NCBI GenBank assembly: GCA_036563645.1
Contig: DATCMA010000027.1
Span: 62,001-126,000 of the forward strand
Length of the DNA: 64,000 nucleotides
Reading direction: 5' to 3'
Origin: DATCMA01 sp036563645
Lineage (GTDB): Bacteria; Actinomycetota; Actinomycetes; Mycobacteriales; Micromonosporaceae
Shown here one piece after another: positions 35,422 through 44,043 of this stretch (the stretch's first letter is position 1; each line of letters opens with the position of its first letter). The position numbers and the translations under genes were made by a program. The notes under the pieces were generated by a model. That model searched no databases. It worked only from the letters and a program-made list of their open reading frames with translations, and was not told the origin of the DNA.

Positions 35422-36456
35422 ATGCGTATCACCTACGCGCCGTGGGGCGAGACACTCGACGAACTCATCGAGGTGGCCCGGCGGGCGGAGGAGGCCGGTG
35501 CTGAGGCGGTCTGGGTGCCCGAGCTGCACCGCAGCGCCACCATCGCCGCCGCCGCCCTCGCCCAGGCCACCTCCACCGCCCGCGTCGGCACGGCCATCGC
35601 CCTGGCCTTCACGCGCAGCCCGATGGTCACCGCGCTGGAGGCCATGGACCTCGATGAGCTGTCCGGCGGGCGATTCATCCTCGGCCTCGGCACGGGCGTC
35701 CAGCGGCTCAACGAGGACTGGCACAATGCCCGCTTCGGCAAGCCGGTGCCGCACCTGCGGGAGACCGTCCGCAATATCCGCGAGTTCATCGCCACCTGCA
35801 CCACCGGGCAGCCGATCGCTCTCGAGGGCGAGTACGAGCCCATGCGCATTCGCGGCTACCAGCGTCCCTTCCCGGTGACGCGGACCCGCATTCCTATTTA
35901 TCTCGCCGCCATGGGCCCGGCGATGACGCGCCTGGCCGGGCAGATCGGCGACGGCTGGATCAGCCACGAGTTGTGCTCGCCGCGGTACCTGACCGAGCGG
36001 ATCCTGCCCGAGCTCGAGGCGGGGATCGCCCGCACCGAAGGGAAGACTCGCGCCGACGTCGAGGTCGTGGTCTCGGCCTGCTGTTCGATCGACCGGGACC
36101 CAGCCGTGGCACGGCGACGGGTCGCGGGGTTGGTCGGCTTCTACGCCAGCGTGCGCACGTACGCCGACTTCTTCGAGTTCCACGGGCTGGCCGAGCAGCA
36201 GCAGGCGGTCATCGACGCCTTCCGCTCCGGCCGCGGCGCCGACTACCTGGGGGACGTGGTCACCGATGAGATGGTGGACACCCTCACCCTCTGCGGCACC
36301 CGCGACCAGGTGGCCGAACGCCTCGCCGCCTACGAGGGCAAGGCCGATTCGGTGAAGCTCAGCCCGCCCACGCACGGCCTCAGCGCCGAGGACACCCGCA
36401 AGGCCCAAGACGAAATTCTGGCCCTGATCGCAGAGCTCACCGGAGGCAGAGCATGA
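35422..36456 (+). CDS. LLM-class F420-dependent oxidoreductase
   Basis: A 344-aa luciferase-like TIM-barrel protein. It has AEEAGAEAVWVPELHRSA, TSTARVGTAIALAFTRSP, GGRFILGLGTGVQRLNEDW and PIYLAAMGPAMTRLAGQIGDGW. These are typical of F420-dependent enzymes such as MER-like reductases and hydroxymycolate dehydrogenases; FMN use cannot be excluded. The reaction is unknown; hydride transfer to or from a CoA-pathway intermediate is likely from context. Its stop overlaps the CaiB start as ATGA. Confidence 0.88.
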   Translation: MRITYAPWGETLDELIEVARRAEEAGAEAVWVPELHRSATIAAAALAQATSTARVGTAIALAFTRSPMVTALEAMDLDELSGGRFILGLGTGVQRLNEDWHNARFGKPVPHLRETVRNIREFIATCTTGQPIALEGEYEPMRIRGYQRPFPVTRTRIPIYLAAMGPAMTRLAGQIGDGWISHELCSPRYLTERILPELEAGIARTEGKTRADVEVVVSACCSIDRDPAVARRRVAGLVGFYASVRTYADFFEFHGLAEQQQAVIDAFRSGRGADYLGDVVTDEMVDTLTLCGTRDQVAERLAAYEGKADSVKLSPPTHGLSAEDTRKAQDEILALIAELTGGRA

Positions 36457-37673
36457 GACCGCTGGAAGACGTGCGGATCATCGCAGTCGAGCAGTACGGC
36501 GCAGGGCCGTTCGGCAGCGTCCACCTCGCCGACCTCGGTGCCGAGGTCATCAAGATCGAGGACCCGCGGACCGGTGGGGACGTCGGTCGGTACGTGCCGC
36601 CGTACCAGGAGGACGAAGACTCGCTGTTCTTCGAGACCTTCAACCGCAACAAGCGCAGCCTCTCCCTCGACCTGTCCACGCCGGCGGGGCGGGAGGTGTT
36701 CGAGGAGCTGGTCAAGGTCTCGGACGCGGTCTACTCGAACCTGCGCGGGGACGTGCCGAAGAAGATCCGCATCACCTACGACGACCTCAAGCACCTCAAC
36801 CCGAGGATCGTCTGCTGTTCGCTCACCGGCTTCGGGATGACCGGGCCGCGCCAGAAGGAGCCGGGCTACGACTACATCCTCCAGGGTCTGGCCGGCTGGA
36901 TGGACCTCACCGGTGAGCCGGACGGCCCCCCGACGAAGTCGGGTCTGTCCCTTGTGGACTACTCCGGCGGGCTCGTCGCCGCGATCTCGCTGCTGGCCGG
37001 CTTGCACGCCGCCCGCCGGGACGGCGTCGGCATGGACTGCGACGTCAGCCTCTACGACACCGCGATCACCATGCTGACCTACCCGGCGACCTGGCACCTG
37101 AACAAGGGCTACACCCCCACCCGGACGCGGCACTCCGCCCACCCCTCCCTGGTGCCGTTCCAGGCGTTCCAGGCCAAGGACGGCTGGTTCGTCGTCGGCT
37201 GCGCCAAGGAGAAGTTCTGGAAGCGGCTCGCCGAGGTCATCGGCCACCCCGAGTGGGCGGAGCCGGGCTCGCCGTACGCCACCTTCGCGGGACGGCAGCA
37301 GCACCGCGAGGAGCTCCTCGCCAAGCTTGAGGAGATCTTCAAGCAGCGCACGGTCAACGAGTGGCTCGCCCAGCTCTACCCGGCGTCCATCCCGTGCGGC
37401 CCCATCAACGACGTCGCCACGGCGCTGAAGGAAGAGCACACCCAGGCGCGGGGTCTCATCGTCGAGACCGAGCACCCGCGCTTCGGCACGATCCGGCAGC
37501 TCGCCTCGCCGGTCCGCGTCGGCAACGAGCCGCCGACCTACCGGCGTGCGCCGCAGCGCAACGAGGACTTCGACTACGTCCTCCGCGACGTCATCGGCAT
37601 GGACGACCAGCGGATCGCCGAGCTGAAGCAGCAGGGAGCCTTCGGTCCGGTCGACGGCGCGGCGGAGGGCTAA
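36453..37673 (+). CDS. CaiB/BaiF (class III) CoA-transferase, copy 1
   Basis: A 406-aa formyl-CoA-transferase-like enzyme. VEQYGAGPFGSVHLADLGAEVIKIE is the N-terminal signature, followed by NRNKRSLSLDLSTPAGRE, SLTGFGMTGPRQKEPGYDYI and the catalytic Asp in GLSLVDYSGG (about 169). It would move CoA to a carboxylic substrate, activating it for the hydratases and dehydrogenase in the same operon. A second CaiB gene lies at 61.7 kb. It overlaps the LLM gene by four bases. Confidence 0.92.
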   Translation: MRPLEDVRIIAVEQYGAGPFGSVHLADLGAEVIKIEDPRTGGDVGRYVPPYQEDEDSLFFETFNRNKRSLSLDLSTPAGREVFEELVKVSDAVYSNLRGDVPKKIRITYDDLKHLNPRIVCCSLTGFGMTGPRQKEPGYDYILQGLAGWMDLTGEPDGPPTKSGLSLVDYSGGLVAAISLLAGLHAARRDGVGMDCDVSLYDTAITMLTYPATWHLNKGYTPTRTRHSAHPSLVPFQAFQAKDGWFVVGCAKEKFWKRLAEVIGHPEWAEPGSPYATFAGRQQHREELLAKLEEIFKQRTVNEWLAQLYPASIPCGPINDVATALKEEHTQARGLIVETEHPRFGTIRQLASPVRVGNEPPTYRRAPQRNEDFDYVLRDVIGMDDQRIAELKQQGAFGPVDGAAEG

Positions 37674-37677
37674 GGCG

Positions 37678-39039
37678 ATGATCGCGCGCGAGTTGGCGGC
37701 GTGGGCGCTCGGCGACATCACCATCCCGGAGACCGTTCGCACCGCCGCCAAACGCCACCTCCTCGACGGTTTGGGCACCGCCTTGGCCGCGGTCCGCACC
37801 GGCGCCGGCACGCCGGCGGTCACCGTGGCCCGCGGCCTCGGCGGCCCCGCCGAAGCGACGATCCTCGGCACGAACGATCGGGTCAGCGCGCCCGCGGCGG
37901 CGCTGGCGAACGGCACGTTGGTCCACGCGCTCGACTTCGACGACACGCACGCCGGCGGCCTCGTCCACGCCACCTCCGTGGTGCTGCCCGCGGCGCTGGC
38001 CGTCGGCGAGGAGCGCGCCGCCACCGGGGAGCAGGTGCTCGCCGCGGCGGTCGTGGGCTACGAGACCGTTTGCCGAATCGCCGCCGCCGCGCCGCACGGC
38101 TTCCACGCCCGGGGCCTGCACGCGACCATGGTCGCCGGGGTGTTCTCCTCGGCGTTGGTCGCTGCCCGCCTCATGGGGCTCGACGTCGAGCGGGCCACCC
38201 ACGCGCTCGGCATCGCGGGCAGCCAAGCCGGCGGGCTCCTCGCCTTCCTGGGCACCGAGGCGTCCACGAAGCAACTGCATCCGGGATTCGCGTCCCAGGC
38301 GGGCATCATCGCCGCCCGGCTGGCGGAGGCCGGGGCGACCGGTCCGGCGACCGTCTTCGACGGTCCGCACGGCATCTACGACGCGATGGCCGCGGGCGCG
38401 GTCGACCGGTCCGCCATTCTGGCGGAACTCGGGACACGGTGGGAGACCACGAACATTGGGATCAAGCCGTGGCCCGCCTGCCAGTTGTCCCACGCCACGA
38501 TCGCCGCGGCGCGTCAGGCGATGGCGACCGAGCCGTTCGACGTCCGCCAGGTCGCCGCGATCCACGCGATCGTGCACCCCGACTCGGCCTCCGTCGTCTG
38601 CGACACCAGCCGCGATCTGACCCGCCCGGCGAGCCCGTACGCGGCGAAGTTCTCGCTCCCGTGGTGCGTGGCGGCCGTCTTGATCGACGGCGATCTCGGC
38701 GTCGACACCTTCGCCGAGCAGTCGCTGACCCGGCCCGAGATCACGGCGCTCGCCAGCAAGGTGACGTGGGACCTGATCCCCTCCCCCACGACCGTGGCGG
38801 CCGACGCGCCCGGCGAGGTCACCATCACCCTGACCGACGGCCGACGCATCACCGGCTACGTGGAGCGCAGTCCCGGCGGTGGACCGGTGCCGCTGTCCCA
38901 GGAGGAGCTGGTCGCGAAGGTCGAGACCAATCTCGGCCGACCGGTGCCGGAGCTGGTGCGGTCAGTCTTCGAGCTCGAATCCGCCCCCGATCTGGCGACT
39001 CTCATCCGCCAGGCAGCCGCCGCGGCTGCTGGCCAGTGA
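37678..39039 (+). CDS. MmgE/PrpD-family protein, copy 1
   Basis: A 453-aa member of the family holding 2-methylcitrate dehydratase, cis-aconitate decarboxylase and iminodisuccinate epimerase. ALDFDDTHAGGLVHATSVVLPAALA is the hallmark with active-site Asp and His. GSQAGGLLAF, STKQLHPGFASQAG and TTNIGIKPWPACQLSHA follow. The reaction (dehydration, hydration or decarboxylation of a branched polycarboxylate) cannot be set from sequence. It starts four bp after the CaiB stop. Confidence 0.92.
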   Translation: MIARELAAWALGDITIPETVRTAAKRHLLDGLGTALAAVRTGAGTPAVTVARGLGGPAEATILGTNDRVSAPAAALANGTLVHALDFDDTHAGGLVHATSVVLPAALAVGEERAATGEQVLAAAVVGYETVCRIAAAAPHGFHARGLHATMVAGVFSSALVAARLMGLDVERATHALGIAGSQAGGLLAFLGTEASTKQLHPGFASQAGIIAARLAEAGATGPATVFDGPHGIYDAMAAGAVDRSAILAELGTRWETTNIGIKPWPACQLSHATIAAARQAMATEPFDVRQVAAIHAIVHPDSASVVCDTSRDLTRPASPYAAKFSLPWCVAAVLIDGDLGVDTFAEQSLTRPEITALASKVTWDLIPSPTTVAADAPGEVTITLTDGRRITGYVERSPGGGPVPLSQEELVAKVETNLGRPVPELVRSVFELESAPDLATLIRQAAAAAAGQ

Positions 39040-39055
39040 AGACGGAGATTGCGAC

Positions 39056-40270
39056 ATGGCTTTGCAAGCGATCAAACCCGCGAATTTCCACTGGTTCCCC
39101 TACGAAGGCTTCACCTTCTGCCTGGGGCTCAGCGAGGGCGACCACGCCTGGACCTCTGGGCACACCGCGGCCAAACTCGACCCGGCCATCGGCAAGATGC
39201 GGGTTGAGGGGACCATGGAGCAGCAGGCGCGCGTCGCCTACGAGAAGGTCCTCACCATCATCGAGGGCGCTGGGCTCTCCCGCTCGGACGTCGTCCACAT
39301 CACCGAGAACGTCACCGTCGCCGGACTCGCCGACTACGAGGCGGCCGCCGCGGTGCGCAAGGAAATCTTTGGCGACCACCAGCCGGCGGTGACGACCGTC
39401 GTCGTCGAGCGGCTGGTGCGCTCCACCGCCTTCCTCGAGGTCGAGCTGCGGGCGAGCAAGGGCGGCGGCACCGAGCTGCTCGCCGCCAGCGAGCAGCGGG
39501 CCGCGGGCACGTGGGTGCCGTCGCCGATCCGCGAAGGCTTCGACGGCACCGTGCACCTGCCCACGATGGTGCCGATCGACGAGAAGGGCGAGATCGTGGC
39601 GCCCGGCGACTTCGCCGGGCAGTACCGCTACTGCCTGGAGCAGGCCGACGCCTTGCTGCGCAAGGTCGGGTTGTCGCTGGACAACGCCGTCACCACCTAC
39701 GACTACTCCACGCCGGCGACCCGCGACGTCTACCGGCAGGCGCACAAGGTGCGCAAGGAGCTGCTCGGCGGCGGCGGGGTCTACCCCGGCGCGGGCGGCA
39801 TCCTCATGAGCCGGCTGCACCACCCGGAGCAGCTCGTCGCGATCGACGTCACCGCCTCGCGGCACCCGCTGGAGCGGATCAACCCCGGGTGGTCGCGCTA
39901 CGACACCCTCACCTACTCGCCGGGGGTCAAGGCCGGCCGCACGCTGTTCATGTCCGGCTTCGCCTCGCTGGACATGGAGACCCAGCAGGTCCTCCACCCC
40001 GGCGACCTCGCCGCCCAGGCCGAGGAGACGTTCAACGCCATCCTCCACCTGCTGCGCTACGCCGGGCTGGGGCCGGAGCACCTGCTGTCGACCATCGAGT
40101 TCTGCGTCGAGAGCGAGCTGCCCAACTACCGCGTCGTGGCCTCGGTGCGGGAACGGCTGCTCAGCCCGCCGTGGCCGGCGTCGACGGGGATCATCTGCAA
40201 GGGCCTGCTGCGGCCGGAGTTCCTCATCGAGGTCTTCCCGACCGCCCTCTACCCCGCGGAGGCGGCCTGA
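39056..40270 (+). CDS. Three-domain Rid (YjgF/UK114) fusion protein
   Basis: A 404-aa protein that reads as three consecutive Rid folds of about 130 residues. Domain 1 (about 1-135) has AWTSGHTAAK and LVRSTAFLEVELRA. Domain 2 (about 140-270) has YRYCLEQADALLRKVGLSLD and MSRLHHPEQLVAIDVTA. Domain 3 (about 280-400) has GRTLFMSGFASLD, FNAILHLLRYAGLGPEHL and LLRPEFLIEVFPTALY. Each retains an Arg before the final strand where RidA has its catalytic Arg. RidA proteins hydrolyse enamines/imines and are normally single-domain trimers; one chain here could form the whole trimer. ATG has GGAG eight bases upstream. Confidence 0.82.
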   Translation: MALQAIKPANFHWFPYEGFTFCLGLSEGDHAWTSGHTAAKLDPAIGKMRVEGTMEQQARVAYEKVLTIIEGAGLSRSDVVHITENVTVAGLADYEAAAAVRKEIFGDHQPAVTTVVVERLVRSTAFLEVELRASKGGGTELLAASEQRAAGTWVPSPIREGFDGTVHLPTMVPIDEKGEIVAPGDFAGQYRYCLEQADALLRKVGLSLDNAVTTYDYSTPATRDVYRQAHKVRKELLGGGGVYPGAGGILMSRLHHPEQLVAIDVTASRHPLERINPGWSRYDTLTYSPGVKAGRTLFMSGFASLDMETQQVLHPGDLAAQAEETFNAILHLLRYAGLGPEHLLSTIEFCVESELPNYRVVASVRERLLSPPWPASTGIICKGLLRPEFLIEVFPTALYPAEAA

Positions 40271-40770
40271 TGGGACTGCTCACGGACGAGCTGCGCGCCC
40301 GCATCGGGGAGCGGCGGACCTACACGGCGCCGGAGCCGTTCGGGGCCGCGGCCGGCCGCTACTTCGCGCTGGCCATCGGTGACGACAATCCGCTCTACTT
40401 CGACGCGGAGTACGCCCGCGCCCACGGCCTGCCGGGCGTCACCCTTCCCTTGACGTTGGTCTGCGAGACCAACCAGTACGCCAACCTGCGGCCCGACGCC
40501 GACGGATACCCCGGGCACAGCTGGGGGCTGGAGATCCCGGGTACCCGCCTCGTGCGGGGTGGCAACTCCTACGAGTTCTTCCGCCGCATCCGGCCCGAGG
40601 ACGTGATCACCGCGACCTGGGAGATCACGGACATGACCGAGAAGACGACCGGCAGCGGCAAGGACATGCTCATCGTGACCTCCCGCGCGACGTACCACAA
40701 CCAGGACGGCGAGCTGCTCGCCACCAACACCGAAACATTGATCTTCGTCGCCATGGGAGGTGACCGATGA
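40270..40770 (+). CDS. FAS1-like (MaoC N-terminal type) dehydratase subunit
   Basis: A 166-aa hot-dog protein of the MaoC_dehydrat_N type: YTAPEPFGAAAGRYFALAIGD, DNPLYFDAEYARAHGLPGV and GGNSYEFFRRIRPEDVITATW. This half usually lacks the full catalytic dyad and pairs with a catalytic MaoC half, as in HadAB or ChsH1-ChsH2. The next gene overlaps by four bases and supplies that partner. Its start overlaps the Rid stop by one base. Confidence 0.88.
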   Translation: MGLLTDELRARIGERRTYTAPEPFGAAAGRYFALAIGDDNPLYFDAEYARAHGLPGVTLPLTLVCETNQYANLRPDADGYPGHSWGLEIPGTRLVRGGNSYEFFRRIRPEDVITATWEITDMTEKTTGSGKDMLIVTSRATYHNQDGELLATNTETLIFVAMGGDR

Positions 40771-41213
40771 CCTACCAGGTGGGCGACGCGATCCCTCCGT
40801 TGACCCGCACCATCACCCTCACCGACATGGTCGCCTACGCCGGGGCCACCTGGGACTGGCACCGGCTGCACTACGACGTCGACTACGTCAAGTCGAAGGG
40901 CTTCCCCGCTCCCGTGGTCGACGGGCAAGTCTTCGGCGCCCTGTTGGTGGAGCAGCTCCAGGACTGGCTGGGCCCGAACTCCTTCGTCTCAAAGATCAAC
41001 TTCACCTTCAAGTCGCCGGTGTTCGCCGGGGAGACGATTCGGTGCGAGGGCACGGTCACCGAGGTCGGTGAGGACCGGGTGGTCGTCACGCAGCGCGTGG
41101 TCGTGGTCGGCGCGGACGGCGAGCCCGCGCGGGTGGCGGTCGAGAAGGCCGGCGCGACCGTGCTGCTCGGCCGCGCGGACGGACCGGGGGCCGCTTCCGG
41201 GGGGACCGCATGA
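40767..41213 (+). CDS. MaoC-type hydratase subunit (catalytic half)
   Basis: A 148-aa hot-dog hydratase. The active-site motif is ITLTDMVAYAGATWDWHRLHYD (Asp/His), then FPAPVVDGQVFGALL and FTFKSPVFAGETIRCEG. It would add water to an enoyl-CoA together with the preceding subunit. Both ends overlap neighbouring genes by four bases (ATGA), which supports a fixed-ratio complex. Confidence 0.9.
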   Translation: MTYQVGDAIPPLTRTITLTDMVAYAGATWDWHRLHYDVDYVKSKGFPAPVVDGQVFGALLVEQLQDWLGPNSFVSKINFTFKSPVFAGETIRCEGTVTEVGEDRVVVTQRVVVVGADGEPARVAVEKAGATVLLGRADGPGAASGGTA

Positions 41214-42361
41214 GCCGCAGCGGTGTCGCCATCGTCGGGGCCGCGGAGTGCGACCTCGGCATCACCAACAAGTCGATCCTGGGGTTGCAGACGCAAGCGG
41301 TGACCCGGGCCCTGGCCGACGCGGGGTTGAGTCTGCGCGACGTCGACGGCATCGCCACCACCGGCGTCTCCCGGTTCTCCGCGACCCAGCTCGCCGACTA
41401 CTTCGGCATTCGTCCACGGTGGACGGACTCCACGTTCGCCGGGGGCTCGGCGTTCGAGATGTTCGTCGCTCGCGCCGCGCAGGCGATCGAAGCCGGGCAG
41501 GCCGAGGTCGTGGTGATCTCGTTCGCCTCCAACCAGCGGTCGGCGAAGTCGCGCTCGTTGGGCGGCGTGGTGGAGAACCACACGCCGGAGGCGCAGTTCG
41601 AGACGCCGTACGCGCCGCTGTACCCGCTGTCCTACTACGCCATGGCCGCGCAGCGGTACCTGCACGTCTACGGCAAGACCCGGGCGCAGCTCGCGGAGAT
41701 CGCCGTGGCCGCGCGGGAGTGGGCGCTGCGCAACCCGAAGGCGTTCCGGTACGGCGCCGGGCCGTTGACGGTCGAGGACGTCCTGTCCGCGCCCATGGTC
41801 TCCAGCCCGTTGACCGTCGCCGACTCCTGCCTGGTCACGGACGGCGGCGGGGCGATCGTGTTGACCAGCGCGGAGCGCGCCCGCGATCTGCCCAAGAAGC
41901 CCGTCTACGTCTTGGGCTACGGCGAGCGGACCACGAACACCTCGATGACCGCCGTCCCGGACCTGACGGTGACCGGGGCCGCGGACGCGGTCCGGGAGGC
42001 GTTGGGTCGCGCCGGGCTGCGCATCGAGGACATCGACGTCTTCGAGGTGTACGACTCGTTCACCATCACGGTGGCGCTCACCATCGAGGCGCTGGGGCTG
42101 TGCGGTCCCGGGGAGGCGTTGGACTTCATCGCCGATGGACGGATCCGCCCGGGCGGCTCCGTCCCGCTGAACACCAGTGGCGGCGGCTTGTCCTACTGCC
42201 ACCCGGGCCAGTTCGGAATCCTGCTCCTCGTCGAGGCGGTCCGCCAGCTGCGCGGCGAGGCGGGCGACCGGCAGGTGGCCGGCGCGCGCACCGCGATCGC
42301 CCACGGCACCGGCGGCATTCTCTCCACCCACGCCACTGTCGTTCTCGGAGTTGAGGCATGA
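41210..42361 (+). CDS. SCP2-thiolase-like protein lacking the nucleophilic Cys (Ltp2-like)
   Basis: A 383-aa thiolase-fold protein. The usual nucleophile position reads STFAGGSAFEMFVARA, with no Cys, while GGGLSYCHPGQFGILLLVEA keeps the His loop. VADSCLVTDGGGAIVLTSAE and DVFEVYDSFTITVALTIEALGL are typical of the lipid-transfer/SCP2 group. In steroid degradation the Cys-less Ltp2 works with a DUF35 partner as a retro-aldolase. The adjoining DUF35 gene, overlapping by four bases, makes the same function likely here: cleavage of a beta-hydroxyacyl-CoA made by the upstream hydratase pair. The substrate is unknown. Confidence 0.85.
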   Translation: MSRSGVAIVGAAECDLGITNKSILGLQTQAVTRALADAGLSLRDVDGIATTGVSRFSATQLADYFGIRPRWTDSTFAGGSAFEMFVARAAQAIEAGQAEVVVISFASNQRSAKSRSLGGVVENHTPEAQFETPYAPLYPLSYYAMAAQRYLHVYGKTRAQLAEIAVAAREWALRNPKAFRYGAGPLTVEDVLSAPMVSSPLTVADSCLVTDGGGAIVLTSAERARDLPKKPVYVLGYGERTTNTSMTAVPDLTVTGAADAVREALGRAGLRIEDIDVFEVYDSFTITVALTIEALGLCGPGEALDFIADGRIRPGGSVPLNTSGGGLSYCHPGQFGILLLVEAVRQLRGEAGDRQVAGARTAIAHGTGGILSTHATVVLGVEA

Positions 42362-42771
42362 CCGGACGTATGGCCCCTCCCGAGGTCCCGCCGCCCGACG
42401 ACATCACCGCGCCGTGGTGGGAGGCGACCAAGGACCACCGGCTGCTGGTCCAGACCTGCACCGCCTGCGGTACGGCCCAGCACCCGCCGCGGGGGGTGTG
42501 TATCGGATGCGGCTCGACGGAACACCTTGAGTGGCGCGAGGCGGCCGGCACCGGGGTGGTGGACTCCTTCACCGTGGTCCACCGCGCGCCTCGACCCGGG
42601 CTCGAGGTGCCGTACGTGATCGCGCGGGTCCGGCTGGACGAGGGAGTCATCCTGCTCACTCGGCTTGTGGACCGCGATCCCGAGGAATGGCGCATCGACG
42701 ATCGGGTCCGCGTGGACTGGCTCGACCTCCCCGATGGCCGAGCGCTACCCCTCTTCGTTCTCGCTCACTAA
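42358..42771 (+). CDS. DUF35/OB-fold protein with zinc ribbon, thiolase partner
   Basis: A 137-aa protein: an N-terminal helix, a four-Cys rubredoxin-like zinc ribbon (CTACGTAQHPPRGVCIGCGS) and an OB fold (GVVDSFTVVHRAPRP, PYVIARVRLDEG). DUF35 proteins bind thiolase-like enzymes and are required for the aldolase activity of Ltp2. The start overlaps the thiolase-like gene by four bases. Confidence 0.92.
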   Translation: MTGRMAPPEVPPPDDITAPWWEATKDHRLLVQTCTACGTAQHPPRGVCIGCGSTEHLEWREAAGTGVVDSFTVVHRAPRPGLEVPYVIARVRLDEGVILLTRLVDRDPEEWRIDDRVRVDWLDLPDGRALPLFVLAH

Positions 42772-42813
42772 CTGACGGGCACCTATCGACGTCCCCACGA
42801 CGGAAGGTACGAC

Positions 42814-43977
42814 GTGGACTTTCAGCTCACTGAGGAGCAGCGCGAGTTCCGCGCGACGCTGCGCAGCTTTGTCGACCGCGAAATCATTCCCGTGGCGCGG
42901 GAGTGGGAGCAGTCGGGCCGCTACCCGACGGAGATCGTCAAGGGCATGGCCGACATGGGCCTATTCGGGATCACCATCCCGGAGGAGTACGGCGGCTTGG
43001 ACCTCGACCCGGTCTCCTTCGCCCTGGTCTTCGAGGAGATCTCCCGCGGCTGGATGGGCATCGCCGGCATCCTCGGTAGCCACTCCCTGGCCTGCCGGAT
43101 GATCGCGATGCACGGCACGGAAGAGCAGAAGCGGATGTACCTGCCGGACCTGGCGACCGGCAAGCGGCGCACGGGTATCGGCCTCACGGAGCCGGACGCC
43201 GGCACCGACCTGCAGGGCATCCGGACGACCGCCCGGCGGGAGGGCGACTACTACATCGTCAACGGCACCAAGATGTGGATCACGAACGCCCGCCACGCCA
43301 ACCCGCTGCCGGTGCTGGTCAAGACCGACCCCACCGCGACGCCGCCCCACAAGGGCATGAGCGTGCTGCTCGTCGACGCGGACCTCGAGGGCTTCACCGT
43401 CACCCGGGACATCCCCAAGCTCGGCTACAAGGGCACCGAGTCCTGCGAGGTCGTGCTGGACAACGTCCGGGTGCCCGCCGACCGGCTCTTGGGAGGCGTC
43501 GAGGGCCTCGGGATGAAGCAAGTGCTCTCGGCGCTGGAGTGGGGCCGGGTGAACATCGCGGCCCGCTCCGTCGGTATCGCGCAGCGGGCGCTCGACGAGG
43601 CGCTGGCCTACGCCCAGCAGCGGAAGGCGTTCGGCAAGCCGATCGCCGAGTTCCAGGCCATCCAGCTCAAGCTGGCCCAGGTGGCGACCCAGGTGCAGGC
43701 GGCGCGGCTCATGGCGTACTGGGCCGCGGACGCGGTGCGCCGGGGCCGGGCTGACGGGCCGACCGGCATGGCGAAGATCTTCTGCTCGGAGGTCGCGCTC
43801 GAGGCGGCGATCGACGCCATGAAGGTGCACGGCGGCTACGGCTACTCCACGGAGTTCGAAGTGGAGCGGCTCTACCGGGACGCCGTCTTGATGAGCATCG
43901 GCGAGGGCACCAACGACATCCTGCGCACGGTCGTGGCGAAGTCGCTGCTGCGCGGCGACACCGTCGTCGGCGGGTAA
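42814..43977 (+). CDS. Acyl-CoA dehydrogenase
   Basis: A 387-aa FAD enzyme of normal length. GIGLTEPDAGTDLQGIRTTA and KMWITNARHA are FAD-contact motifs. The C-terminal domain has RKAFGKPIAEFQAIQLKLA and GGYGYSTEFEVERLYRDA, then SIGEGTNDI, whose Glu is the catalytic base in most family members. It would form the enoyl-CoA taken by the hydratases upstream. GTG start with GGAAGG five bases before. It is the last gene of the operon, ending at a strong terminator. Confidence 0.93.
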   Translation: MDFQLTEEQREFRATLRSFVDREIIPVAREWEQSGRYPTEIVKGMADMGLFGITIPEEYGGLDLDPVSFALVFEEISRGWMGIAGILGSHSLACRMIAMHGTEEQKRMYLPDLATGKRRTGIGLTEPDAGTDLQGIRTTARREGDYYIVNGTKMWITNARHANPLPVLVKTDPTATPPHKGMSVLLVDADLEGFTVTRDIPKLGYKGTESCEVVLDNVRVPADRLLGGVEGLGMKQVLSALEWGRVNIAARSVGIAQRALDEALAYAQQRKAFGKPIAEFQAIQLKLAQVATQVQAARLMAYWAADAVRRGRADGPTGMAKIFCSEVALEAAIDAMKVHGGYGYSTEFEVERLYRDAVLMSIGEGTNDILRTVVAKSLLRGDTVVGG

Positions 43978-43997
43978 GCGCTTCCCCGGTCGACCGC

Positions 43998-44043
43998 ACG
44001 CCGGCCGCGACGCCTCGTCACCGCGTGGCGTCGCGGCCGGCGT
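43998..44043. terminator. Bidirectional hairpin terminator overlapping the amidase 3' end
   Basis: Perfect 17-bp arms at 43998-44014 and 44027-44043 (ACGCCGGCCGCGACGCC) with a 12-nt loop. It serves the dehydrogenase operon, and the right arm encodes the last residues of the converging amidase. Confidence 0.75.

Noticed and set aside
36330..38024. Minus-strand open frame of 564 codons
   Set aside because: It runs antisense through the CaiB and MmgE/PrpD genes, which have clear family motifs. The frame has none.
41210..42361. Ordinary acetyl-CoA acetyltransferase
   Set aside because: The nucleophilic Cys context is absent and a DUF35 gene overlaps it, which points to an Ltp2-like protein.
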